From the NCBI RefSeq assembly GCF_001634365.1, contig NZ_CP014578.1:4464001-4528000 (forward strand): a stretch of 64,000 nucleotides of DNA, in the 5' to 3' direction. Shown one piece after another: positions 8,897-17,268 of this stretch (the stretch's first letter is position 1; each line of letters opens with the position of its first letter). The translations under genes were made by a program, and so were the position numbers. A model generated the notes under the pieces. The model saw nothing but the letters and a program-made list of their open reading frames with translations, had not been told where the DNA came from and ran no database searches. This DNA is from Paraburkholderia phytofirmans OLGA172. Its GTDB lineage: Bacteria; Pseudomonadota; Gammaproteobacteria; Burkholderiales; Burkholderiaceae.

Positions 8897-11311
8897 ATGG
8901 CTACAACGATCTCTCCGACCAGCAGCACGGCGACGTCCGGCACCACCAGCGTCAAGACCAGTACCGGCAGTTCGTCCAGCAGCAGCTCGTCGACGCCGTC
9001 TGCTTCGTCGATCATTTCGTCGGTCGGCCTTGGCCTCGGCACCACACTGCCAATCAGCCAGGTGCTAACGGGGCTGATGCAAATAGAGAGCATCCCGCTC
9101 ACGCAACTGCAAAACCAGGTAGGCGGCGTCCAGACGGAGATTTCCGCTTACGGCCAGCTCAGCTCGGCACTCTCGACGTTTCAGCAATCGCTGACGCAAC
9201 TGACGCTGCCAACCGCGTTCCAAACGCTCAGCGCGACCTCCAGCAATACGTCGGCGCTCTCCGCGAGCGCGGTGGTCGGCGCCCAGACTGGCACATACAC
9301 CATCAACACGACGCAACTGGCCCAGGCGCAGTCGCTCGCGACGGCCGGCCAGGCCAGCCTGAACACGCAACTCTCGAGCGGCAGCGGCAGTTCGACCGTG
9401 ACGTTTACGTTCGGCACGCAAAGCGGTTCGACCAGCAATCCGACTTTCACACCGAATCTGTCGCAAAGCAGCGGCAGCATCACGGTCAACAGCAGCAACG
9501 ACACGCTGGCCGGTCTGCGTGACGCAATCAACAGCGCCAACCTCGGCGTCACCGCCTCGATCGTCAACGACGGAAGCAGCACGCCATACCGGCTCGTGCT
9601 GACGTCGAACACAACCGGCGCGAACGAAAGCATGCAGATTTCGGTGCAAGGCGACGCCGGCATCAGCTCCCTGCTGACCTACCCGCCCAGCACCGGCGGC
9701 ACATCCAGCGGCGCAATGATCCAGACCGCGCCGGCGCAGAACGCCAACCTGACAGTCAACGGCCTCACGCTCACCAGTTCGACCAATGCCGTCGCAACCG
9801 CGTTGCCCGGCATATCCCTGAACCTCCTGCAGACGGGCCAGTCGACGCTCACGGTCGCAAACAATTCGAGTGCGATCCAAACCAATATCGATGGTTTCGT
9901 ATCGGCCTACAACACGCTGCAGAGCACGATCAACAACCTGACGGCCTACAATCCCGGCGGCACCAATGGCCCGCTGATCGGCGACGCCACCACGACGCAG
10001 ATCCGGAACCAGCTGCAACAGGTGGTCGCAAGCGCGCTGTCGGGCACCGGCAGCGGCTATTCGTCGCTGTCCGCCGTCGGCATCTCGCTCAACAACGACG
10101 GCTCATTGTCGGTCAACGATTCGACGCTGTCTCAGGCATTGCAAAGCAATCCGAACCAGTTCGCCGCGCTATTCGGCACCGCTGGCTCCGCGACCAACAG
10201 CAACGTCACCTACCTGATTGGCGGCACCAATACGCAGCCCGGTTCGTATGCGGTCAACATCACGCAGGCCGCGGCCCAGGGGACCTTCACCGGCTCGGCC
10301 GCACTTCCCGACGCCGCGACCGGCAGCGTCGCACTCAGCAGCCCGACCACGATTGCGTCGGGGGCCACGCTCACCCTGACGATAGGTGGCACGCCGACCA
10401 CCGTGAACCTGACCGCAGCCACTTACGCTACGCCCGCCGCGGTCGCCGCCATGCTGCAAAGTGCTATCGGCTCTGCCGCCACCGTGACCCAAAACAACGG
10501 CGTGCTGAGCGTGGCGCCGGCGAGCGGCACCAATCAGACGATTTCGATTGCCACCAACGGCAGCGGCACCGACGCTTCGGCCCAGCTCTTCGGCGGCAAC
10601 GTCAGCAACACGACCACAATCGCGTCCGGCGGTCTGCCGCTGGGCGTGACGGTGGACGGCGTGATGGCAAACGTCACCCTGGCGGCCGGTAGCTATACGC
10701 CCTCGCAGCTTGCAACGGCACTGCAGACTGCCATCAACACCAATACCACGCTGCAGCAGGCCGGCGTGTCAGTCGACGTGACCCAGAACAGCCACGGCCA
10801 GCTCAACGTGACATCGACCAGTTACGGCTCGCAGTCCTCGGTCTCGATCGTCGGTACAGGTGCGACGCAGCTCTTCGGCAGCTCGCCGACGTCTGCTACC
10901 GGCCGCGATGTGCAAGGCACGATCGACGGCTATGCGGCAACTGGCAATGGTCAGGCGCTGACAGTCGGCAATAGCGGCCCGGTGGCCGGCCTGCAGATTC
11001 TGGTGACCGGGACTAGCACCGGCGCACTCGGCTCGGTCAACTACTCGCAGGGCTATGCTTCGCTGCTGAACGGCATCGTCGCGAGCGCGACTAATTCGAC
11101 TAGCGGTTCGATCACGAATGCGACGAACACGCTCAATACGCAAATTACGTCGCTGCAGACACAGCAAACGAATTTGCAGCAATACATCACGCAGGTGCAG
11201 CAGCAGTACCAGGCCCAGTTCTCGGCAATGAACGCATTGGTAGTCCAGATGCAATCGACCGCAAGCTTCCTGCAGTTGACCTTCAACCCGCCCACCTCAT
11301 CCGGCGGTTGA
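8897..11311 (+). CDS. fliD: Flagellar hook-associated protein 2, filament cap
   Basis: FliD caps the growing filament and helps fold flagellin. The start chosen is the ATG at 8897 (MATTISPTSST); upstream codons give an arginine-rich stretch unlike the family. After a Ser-rich linker, VGLGLGTTLPISQVLTGLM and LQNQVGGVQTEISAYGQL form the conserved D0/D1 start. The C-terminus (LNTQITSLQTQQTNLQQYI ... LVVQMQSTASFLQ) is the matching coiled-coil end. At 804 residues it is much longer than typical FliD (450-700), with the extra length in Ser/Thr/Gly-rich outer domains, mirroring the enlarged flagellin. fliS follows 60 bases later. Confidence 0.93.
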   Translation: MATTISPTSSTATSGTTSVKTSTGSSSSSSSSTPSASSIISSVGLGLGTTLPISQVLTGLMQIESIPLTQLQNQVGGVQTEISAYGQLSSALSTFQQSLTQLTLPTAFQTLSATSSNTSALSASAVVGAQTGTYTINTTQLAQAQSLATAGQASLNTQLSSGSGSSTVTFTFGTQSGSTSNPTFTPNLSQSSGSITVNSSNDTLAGLRDAINSANLGVTASIVNDGSSTPYRLVLTSNTTGANESMQISVQGDAGISSLLTYPPSTGGTSSGAMIQTAPAQNANLTVNGLTLTSSTNAVATALPGISLNLLQTGQSTLTVANNSSAIQTNIDGFVSAYNTLQSTINNLTAYNPGGTNGPLIGDATTTQIRNQLQQVVASALSGTGSGYSSLSAVGISLNNDGSLSVNDSTLSQALQSNPNQFAALFGTAGSATNSNVTYLIGGTNTQPGSYAVNITQAAAQGTFTGSAALPDAATGSVALSSPTTIASGATLTLTIGGTPTTVNLTAATYATPAAVAAMLQSAIGSAATVTQNNGVLSVAPASGTNQTISIATNGSGTDASAQLFGGNVSNTTTIASGGLPLGVTVDGVMANVTLAAGSYTPSQLATALQTAINTNTTLQQAGVSVDVTQNSHGQLNVTSTSYGSQSSVSIVGTGATQLFGSSPTSATGRDVQGTIDGYAATGNGQALTVGNSGPVAGLQILVTGTSTGALGSVNYSQGYASLLNGIVASATNSTSGSITNATNTLNTQITSLQTQQTNLQQYITQVQQQYQAQFSAMNALVVQMQSTASFLQLTFNPPTSSGG

Positions 11312-11371
11312 CGGAACCACGCCGTAAGGCAAGCCGTACGCCGGCCCACCCGCAAGAAGAGGACAGTATTC

Positions 11372-11806
11372 ATGTATTCGCCAAGTAAGTTTGGAGCAGA
11401 CAGTTATGCACGCATTGGCCTCGAAACCAGCGTGAACAGCGCAAGCCCGTATGAGCTGGTCGCACTGCTCTTCCAGGGCGCGCGCCGCGCGATCCGTATG
11501 GGCCGCGTGCACATGCAAAACGGCAACATCCCCGAGAAAGGCAAGTTGATTTCGCAAGCCATCGTGATTGTCGGCGGCGGCTTGCAGCAGGGACTCAACC
11601 TCGAGCAGGGCGGCGATCTCGCGCAGCGCCTGAATGCCCTGTACGACTATATGACGCGCCGCCTGCTCGAGGCGAATGTGCGGAACGACCCGGCGCTGCT
11701 CGATGAAATCGATAGCCTGCTCGCGACTATCGAGGACGGCTGGAACGGTATCAAGCCGGAGCTCAAGAGTTCGGCCGGCTTGACACAACTGACCGCCACC
11801 GCCTGA
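11372..11806 (+). CDS. fliS: Flagellar secretion chaperone FliS
   Basis: FliS binds the disordered C-terminus of flagellin in the cytoplasm and prevents early polymerisation. This 144-residue protein has the family start (YARIGLETSVNSASPYELVALLFQGA, seen as separate short blocks) and helices around YDYMTRRLLEANVRND. AGAGGA precedes the ATG. It lies between fliD and fliT, as usual. Confidence 0.95.
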   Translation: MYSPSKFGADSYARIGLETSVNSASPYELVALLFQGARRAIRMGRVHMQNGNIPEKGKLISQAIVIVGGGLQQGLNLEQGGDLAQRLNALYDYMTRRLLEANVRNDPALLDEIDSLLATIEDGWNGIKPELKSSAGLTQLTATA

Positions 11807-11812
11807 TTCGAT

Positions 11813-12160
11813 ATGGAAGCGATCACTACCGCCGATCAGTTACTTATGCGCTATGACAGCATTCTCCATGTGGTGGAACGGATGCTGAGCACAGCGCGCG
11901 AAGACGACTGGGATACCGTCATCGAGTTGCAGGCGCGGTATTCGGCACTGGTCGATACCCTGCGGCCAGTCGACGCGAGCATCCCGCTCGACGACTCGCA
12001 GCGCGTACGCAAGCACGACCTGACCCGGAAGATCCTCGCAGACGAGACAGCGGTGCGCGAACTGGCCGCGCCGCGTCTCGCGCGGCTGGCAGCACTACTG
12101 GAGAGCGGCCGCCATACGCGCGCGCTAAATAAAATGTACGGCGTTTCGGCACACGGTTAA
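11813..12160 (+). CDS. fliT: Flagellar protein FliT, FliD chaperone
   Basis: FliT is a small helical export chaperone for FliD, and in enterics it also restrains FlhDC. The 115-residue, fully helical protein (YDSILHVVERMLSTAREDDW, VIELQARYSALVDTL) starts six bases after the fliS stop, so the two are co-translated or nearly so. Size, position and helix pattern agree with the family; FliT sequences are otherwise poorly conserved. Confidence 0.85.
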   Translation: MEAITTADQLLMRYDSILHVVERMLSTAREDDWDTVIELQARYSALVDTLRPVDASIPLDDSQRVRKHDLTRKILADETAVRELAAPRLARLAALLESGRHTRALNKMYGVSAHG

Positions 12161-12581
12161 ACGCGCGCGGAGCGCCGCTTACGGTGTTGCGTCACTGACC
12201 TGCTGTCTTTGCGGCGTGGCGGGGCACGTATGTAATGGAAGCGCCTTCGGAGAGCCCGGCAGTTTCCGGTTCACTGCCTGACCCTAGTTCAGCCCATTGT
12301 CCGCCGTTTGCGGCGTAGTCGATATCGCCAGGTCAGCGGCACTGTTAATGCTGAGCATCCGGGTTCCGTAGTGGCATCACGTTCGCAATATGGCTACGCC
12401 GAGATTTGACGGAAGCATTTGTTCTTTCGTAGCTGCGCCCTAAATCTGCATATCGGCGGCGAACGAAAGCTTGAGAGATTGGACGCGTCTCGAACATCAT
12501 TTCATCGCCTGCCGCACATAGCTCCACACCGATCCGCAGATGCGTGCACTCGCACGGAAATATTGTCGACGCCCAACTTAT
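12161..12581. other. Non-coding gap after fliT
   Basis: About 420 bases with no open frame that looks like a protein on either strand. I see no clear terminator for the flagellar operon. A 22-bp perfect palindrome marks the right edge (12585-12606). Confidence 0.4.
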
Positions 12582-13055
12582 TCACATCCCGTTTGCAAAC
12601 GGGATGACGGGTGACCTGTGGACCGGGTTGCAGACTTCGCGCAGGTCGGCGAGCGCAACAGAAACTGCCGCACTCGATGCAGCTTTGAGTTGTTCATCAT
12701 GCGCGAGGAGGAAGCCGTGGATCGCCGCGAACGCCGCGATATCGACACGGAATTGACCCGTTTCCAGGCCGTGGCGGGTCCATTTCGTGACGGCTTCATC
12801 AGCGGCAGCCAGCGTGCGCTCCGGAATGCACTGGCAGCCCAGCTTTCCCAGCGCACGAGCGACGACAAGGTGCTGTGCCAGCAAAATGAAGTGCTCCAGA
12901 GTTCCGCATCCGCGATCGAGCCAGCGCAGTGCAAAGTGATACTGCAGCGCGACGAGCGTACGGTCGCGTTCCGGGAGCGGCTGCCGATCCCTCGAACGCG
13001 GGTGCACGGGCCGGTTCGGAAACGCGACCGGAGGGACGAATTTTTTGCGCAGCAT
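12582..13055 (-). CDS. Hypothetical helical protein, Burkholderiaceae type
   Basis: A 157-residue frame starting MLRKKFVPPVAFPNRPVH. The basic, proline-rich start followed by helices (LQYHFALRWLDRG, EHFILLAQHLVVARALGKLG, AADEAVTKWTRHG) resembles a small Burkholderiaceae family often labelled Fis-like regulator, recalled from memory. No helix-turn-helix is evident. There is no good ribosome binding site before the ATG at 13055. The overlapping plus-strand frame has a less protein-like composition. A true gene is more likely than not, but its function is unknown. Confidence 0.5.
   Translation of the reverse strand: MLRKKFVPPVAFPNRPVHPRSRDRQPLPERDRTLVALQYHFALRWLDRGCGTLEHFILLAQHLVVARALGKLGCQCIPERTLAAADEAVTKWTRHGLETGQFRVDIAAFAAIHGFLLAHDEQLKAASSAAVSVALADLREVCNPVHRSPVIPFANGM
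12585..12606. repeat. Perfect 22-bp palindrome
   Basis: CATCCCGTTTG is followed immediately by its exact reverse complement. It overlaps the last codons of the small helical protein. There is no T tract on either side, so it could be a protein-binding site or a processed hairpin, not a standard terminator. Confidence 0.6.
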
Positions 13056-13488
13056 GGCTCTGGGCGGTCTCGATATGCCGGTATAACGGCATCCGCACAG
13101 TCAGTCTGAAGCGATTTTCGGGAAGGCCGACACGGCGTCCCGTAACCCTGGGTGCTTTCCTTCGCACCCAACCGCGGTGGGCAGACTGGCCCCGCGCCCG
13201 ACCCGGTCGGGCGTCACCCAACTGGGCTTGAAACGGGCACTCAATGTGTCCCTAAAGTTTATGGCCGCCAAGCCGTTATTGCTATTGGCATTGGCTTTTA
13301 TCCGATTAGGGCGGGTCGAGCGCTTTACATCAATTTCATTGGCATTACAAAAATATTTCAATACTCGATGCGTGTGATAACTCACCTCCGTAAATCATTC
13401 CGCGGAGCTGGGCTGTGCGCAAATTTGCGGCGACGAATAGGCATATTGGAACTGTCGCCCATCAACATAAATTGAGGAATAGCGACAA
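13056..13488. other. Upstream region of the repeat protein gene
   Basis: About 430 bases without a supported gene. The left half contains several short hairpins (TGGGTGC/GCACCCA at 13149-13170; GCCCGA/TCGGGC at 13196-13212). The right half is A/T-rich and holds a FliA-like promoter at 13253-13279. A GAGGAA ribosome binding site lies about ten bases before the ATG at 13489. Confidence 0.5.
13253..13279 (+). promoter_or_regulatory. FliA-like promoter of the repeat protein gene
   Basis: TAAA (13253-13256), exactly 15 bases, then GCCGTTAT (13272-13279) match TAAA-N15-GCCGATAA at 10 of 12 positions. It would give a leader of about 200 bases. If real, it places the repeat protein in the late flagellar regulon with fliC. 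Confidence 0.6.
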
Positions 13489-16400
13489 ATGACTTCGATC
13501 ATAACGTCGATGAGTGCGACGACAGTTTCTGAACTGTCAACCAAACAGATTGGTCAGTTGGCGACGTCCGACATCGCAGCGCTGAATACCGCCCAATTGC
13601 AGGCCTTGACCTCGACTCAAATTGCAGCAATGTCGACGTCGGATATCGTGACGCTGAGCTCGCAAGCGCTCTCGCTCGCCGCTAGCCTGTCCAGCGTACA
13701 AATCGGCGGACTCTCGAGCAAAGACATTTCGTCGCTCTCGTATTCTCAATTGGGATACCTGGCCAGCGGAGCCGTGTCGTATCTCTCGAGCACCCAGGTC
13801 GCCGCGCTGTCGAGCGCTGATGTGAACTCACTGGGAACGAGCCTGACGAGCACGCAAATCCATGAGCTCAACAGTACCCAGGTCGTCGGCCTGACGGCCG
13901 CTCAACTCACGGCGTTCGCCGGCAGCATCACGACGCAGGCGATTGCCGGACTGAACTCCGCGCAGGTGGCGAACCTGGGCACCAGCATCTCGACCGCCCA
14001 GATCGCGGCGCTGAGCACGACCCAGATCGCAGGCCTCACAACTAGCACCTTGACATCGCTGACCTCAGCCCAGGTCCAGGCGATTTCGACGAAGGACATC
14101 GCCCAGCTGGGCACGACCTCCCTGCCTTCGCTGGGAACCAACGCCGCGTATCTGTCGAGCACCCAGGTCGCCGCGCTGTCGAGCGCTGACGTGGCCGCAC
14201 TCGGTACGAGCCTGACGAGCACGCAGATCCACGAGCTCAGCAGCACCCAGGCTGCCGGCCTGACGACAACTCAGCTCGCGTCGCTCGGCACCAGCGTCTC
14301 GACGCAGGCGATTGCCGGACTGAACTCCGCGCAGGTGGCGAACCTGGGCACCAGCATCTCGACCGCCCAGATCGCGGCGCTGAGCACGACCCAGATCGCA
14401 GGCCTCACAACTAGCACCTTGACATCGCTGACCTCAGCCCAGGTCCAGGCGATTTCGACGAAGGACATCGCCCAGCTGGGCACGACCTCCCTGCCTTCGC
14501 TGGGAGCCAATGTCGCGTATCTTTCGAGCACCCAGGTCGCCGCGCTGTCGAGCGCTGACGTGGCCGCACTCGGTACGAGCCTGACGAGCACGCAGATCCA
14601 CGAGCTCAGCAGCACCCAGGCTGCCGGCCTGACGACAACTCAGCTCGCGTCGCTCGGCACCAGCGTCTCGACGCAGGCGATTGCCGGACTGAACTCCGCG
14701 CAGGTGGCGAACCTGGGCACCAGCATCTCGACCGCCCAGATCGCGGCGCTGAGCACGACCCAGATCGCAGGCCTCACAACTAGCACCTTGACATCGCTGA
14801 CCTCAGCCCAGGTCCAGGCGATTTCGACGAAGGACATCGCCCAGCTGGGCACGACCTCCCTGCCTTCGCTGGGAGCCAATGTCGCGTATCTTTCGAGCAC
14901 CCAGGTCGCCGCGCTGTCGAGCGCTGACGTGGCCGCACTCGGTACGAGCCTGACGAGCACGCAGATCCACGAGCTCAGCAGCACCCAGGCTGCCGGCCTG
15001 ACGACAACTCAGCTCGCGTCGCTCGGCACCAGCGTCTCGACGCAGGCGATTGCCGGACTGAACTCCGCGCAGGTGGCGAACCTGGGCACCAGCATCTCGA
15101 CCGCCCAGATCGCGGCGCTGAGCACGACCCAGATCGCAGGCCTCACAACTAGCACCTTGACATCGCTGACCTCAGCCCAGGTCCAGGCGATTTCGACGAA
15201 GGACATCGCCCAGCTGGGCACGACCTCCCTGCCTTCGCTGGGAGCCAATGTCGCGTATCTTTCGAGCACCCAGGTCGCCGCGCTGTCAAGCGCTGACGTG
15301 GCCGCACTCGGTACGAGCCTGACAAGCACGCAGATCCATGAGCTCAGCAGCACCCAGGCTGCCGGCCTGACGACAACTCAGCTCGCGTCGCTCGGCACCA
15401 GCGTCTCGACGCAGGCGATTGCCGGACTGAACTCCGCGCAGGTGGCGAACCTGGGCACCAGCATCTCGACCGCCCAGATCGCGGCGCTGAGCACGACCCA
15501 GATCGCAGGCCTCACAACTAGCACCTTGACATCGCTGACCTCAGCCCAGGTCCAGGCGATTTCGACGAAGGACATCGCCCAGCTGGGCACGACCTCCCTG
15601 CCTTCGCTGGGAGCCAATGTCGCGTATCTTTCGAGCACCCAGGTCGCCGCGCTGTCAAGCGCTGACGTGGCCGCACTCGGTACGAGCCTGACAAGCACGC
15701 AGATCCATGAGCTCAGCAGCACCCAGGCTGCCGGCCTGACGACAACTCAGCTCGCGTCGCTCGGCACCAGCGTCTCGACGCAGGCGATTGCCGGACTGAA
15801 CTCCGCGCAGGTGGCGAACCTGGGCACCAGCATCTCGACCGCCCAGATCGCGGCGCTGAGCACGACCCAGATCGCAGGCCTCACAACTAGCACCTTGACA
15901 TCGCTGACCTCAGCCCAGGTCCAGGCGATTTCGACGAAGGACATCGCCCAGCTGGGCACGACCTCCCTGCCTTCGCTGGGAGCCAATGTCGCGTATCTTT
16001 CGAGCACCCAGGTCGCCGCGCTGTCAAGCGCTGACGTGGCCGCACTCGGTACGAGCCTGACAAGCACGCAGATCCATGAGCTCAGCAGCACCCAGGCTGC
16101 CGGCCTGACGACAACTCAGCTCGCGTCGCTCGGCACCAGCGTCTCGACGCAGGCGATTGCCGGACTGAACTCCGCGCAGGTGGCGAACCTGGGCACCAGC
16201 ATCTCGACCGCCCAGATCGCGGCGCTGAGCACGACCCAGATCGCAGGCCTCACAACTAGCACCTTGACATCGTTGACCTCAGCCCAGGTCCAGGCGATTT
16301 CGACGAAGGACATCGCCCAGCTGGGCACGACCTCCCTGCCTTCGCTGGGAACCAACGCCGCGTATCTGTCGAGTACCCAGGTCGCCGCGCTGTCGAGCGC

Positions 16401-16827
16401 TGACGTGGCCGCACTCGGTACGAGCCTGACGAGCACGCAGATCCACGAGCTCAGCAGCACCCAGGCTGCCGGCCTGACGACAACTCAGCTCGCGTCGCTC
16501 GGCACCAGCGTCTCGACGCAGGCGATTGCCGGACTGAACTCCGCGCAGGTGGCGAACCTGGGCACCAGCATCTCGACCGCCCAGATCGCGGCGCTGAGCA
16601 CGACCCAGATCGCAGGCGTCACGGCTAGCACCTTGGCATCGCTGAGCACGACCCAGCTCCAGTCGATTTCGACGAAGGACATTGCCATCCTCTCAGCAAC
16701 GCAACTTGCGTCCCTCGCCGTGAACAACCTGACAAGTTCGCAGTTGTCGGTGCTTTCGGTGTCGCAATTGAGTACCACTCAGCAGGCAAGCCTTTCGACG
16801 ACCCAAATCGGCTACCTGAACGTGTAA
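13489..16827 (+). CDS. Giant Ser/Thr-rich octapeptide-repeat protein
   Basis: This 1112-residue protein is built almost wholly from short units of the form S-T-x-Q-[IV]-x-x-L (for example STAQIAAL, STTQIAGL, TSAQVQAI), with GTS spacers every few units. From residue 98 these are organised into eight 123-residue super-repeats. There is no signal peptide, no transmembrane segment and no cysteine. Ser, Thr, Ala, Leu and Gln dominate. A regular solenoid or fibre is likely, and a surface or secreted adhesin-like role is an inference. It lies between fliT and an OGT-type glycosyltransferase, with a FliA-like promoter, which suggests a late flagellar or surface product that may be O-glycosylated. I know no characterised member. 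Confidence 0.85.
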   Translation: MTSIITSMSATTVSELSTKQIGQLATSDIAALNTAQLQALTSTQIAAMSTSDIVTLSSQALSLAASLSSVQIGGLSSKDISSLSYSQLGYLASGAVSYLSSTQVAALSSADVNSLGTSLTSTQIHELNSTQVVGLTAAQLTAFAGSITTQAIAGLNSAQVANLGTSISTAQIAALSTTQIAGLTTSTLTSLTSAQVQAISTKDIAQLGTTSLPSLGTNAAYLSSTQVAALSSADVAALGTSLTSTQIHELSSTQAAGLTTTQLASLGTSVSTQAIAGLNSAQVANLGTSISTAQIAALSTTQIAGLTTSTLTSLTSAQVQAISTKDIAQLGTTSLPSLGANVAYLSSTQVAALSSADVAALGTSLTSTQIHELSSTQAAGLTTTQLASLGTSVSTQAIAGLNSAQVANLGTSISTAQIAALSTTQIAGLTTSTLTSLTSAQVQAISTKDIAQLGTTSLPSLGANVAYLSSTQVAALSSADVAALGTSLTSTQIHELSSTQAAGLTTTQLASLGTSVSTQAIAGLNSAQVANLGTSISTAQIAALSTTQIAGLTTSTLTSLTSAQVQAISTKDIAQLGTTSLPSLGANVAYLSSTQVAALSSADVAALGTSLTSTQIHELSSTQAAGLTTTQLASLGTSVSTQAIAGLNSAQVANLGTSISTAQIAALSTTQIAGLTTSTLTSLTSAQVQAISTKDIAQLGTTSLPSLGANVAYLSSTQVAALSSADVAALGTSLTSTQIHELSSTQAAGLTTTQLASLGTSVSTQAIAGLNSAQVANLGTSISTAQIAALSTTQIAGLTTSTLTSLTSAQVQAISTKDIAQLGTTSLPSLGANVAYLSSTQVAALSSADVAALGTSLTSTQIHELSSTQAAGLTTTQLASLGTSVSTQAIAGLNSAQVANLGTSISTAQIAALSTTQIAGLTTSTLTSLTSAQVQAISTKDIAQLGTTSLPSLGTNAAYLSSTQVAALSSADVAALGTSLTSTQIHELSSTQAAGLTTTQLASLGTSVSTQAIAGLNSAQVANLGTSISTAQIAALSTTQIAGVTASTLASLSTTQLQSISTKDIAILSATQLASLAVNNLTSSQLSVLSVSQLSTTQQASLSTTQIGYLNV
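13780..16731 (+). repeat. Eight tandem 369-bp repeats
   Basis: Units start at 13780, 14149, 14518, 14887, 15256, 15625, 15994 and 16363, each encoding 123 residues that begin YLSSTQVAALSSADV. The first and last copies are diverged, while the inner six are nearly identical at the DNA level, including silent positions. This indicates recent unequal crossing-over or gene conversion, and copy number is likely to vary between strains. Confidence 0.95.
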
Positions 16828-17268
16828 GGTAGGCCCGCCAATCAGCAAGCCATGGCAGTTGCGCGGCTTGCTACCTGCCCCGTCCGGTTGCAACGACCGC
16901 ACGGGGTGGTAACGCAAAAGCCGCCGGGCGCCAGCAGCAATTCGCAGGCCGCCCGGCGGCACTTTTTATTGTCTTCATGACATGCGTGGTGACGCCGCGC
17001 CATGAGTGATAGAACTGAAGCGATTCATGTGCGCTCTGAAGGCGGTCGCGCGTTCAAGCGCCCCTTTTTACCCAAGCAGGCTTCATCTTCGCCAGATCAG
17101 TCATCCCTGTTGTCGGCGCTCGATGTGCCGGATAATCTCCCGCTGAAAGGCTTGGGCCATCCACTTACCGCAGCCGCCCATTTTGCGAGCGGGCATGATG
17201 CTTCGCCGGCAGCACTGCCCCAATTGGACGGCACGATGTGGCAGCGATCTCTTTGAATCATCAATCGT
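16828..17268. other. Gap between the repeat protein and the GT41 gene
   Basis: About 440 bases. It holds the terminator of the repeat protein gene (16920-16969) and then about 300 bases with no supported gene. An 84-codon frame at 17002-17256 has no ribosome binding site or family features. Confidence 0.5.
16920..16969 (+). terminator. Terminator of the repeat protein gene
   Basis: GCCGCCGGGCG (16920-16930) pairs with CGCCCGGCGGC (16950-16960), an 11-bp perfect stem, followed by ACTTTTTATT. Confidence 0.88.

Noticed and set aside
13780..16731. CRISPR array
   Set aside because: The repeats are 369 bases long, contiguous and coding, with no spacers.
13902..16778. A ladder of identical 114-codon open frames on the minus strand
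   Set aside because: They repeat every 369 bases because the coding repeats on the plus strand do; they are antisense shadows.
17002..17256. An 84-codon frame between the terminator and the GT41 gene
   Set aside because: No ribosome binding site, no family feature and poor codon pattern; too weak to call a gene.
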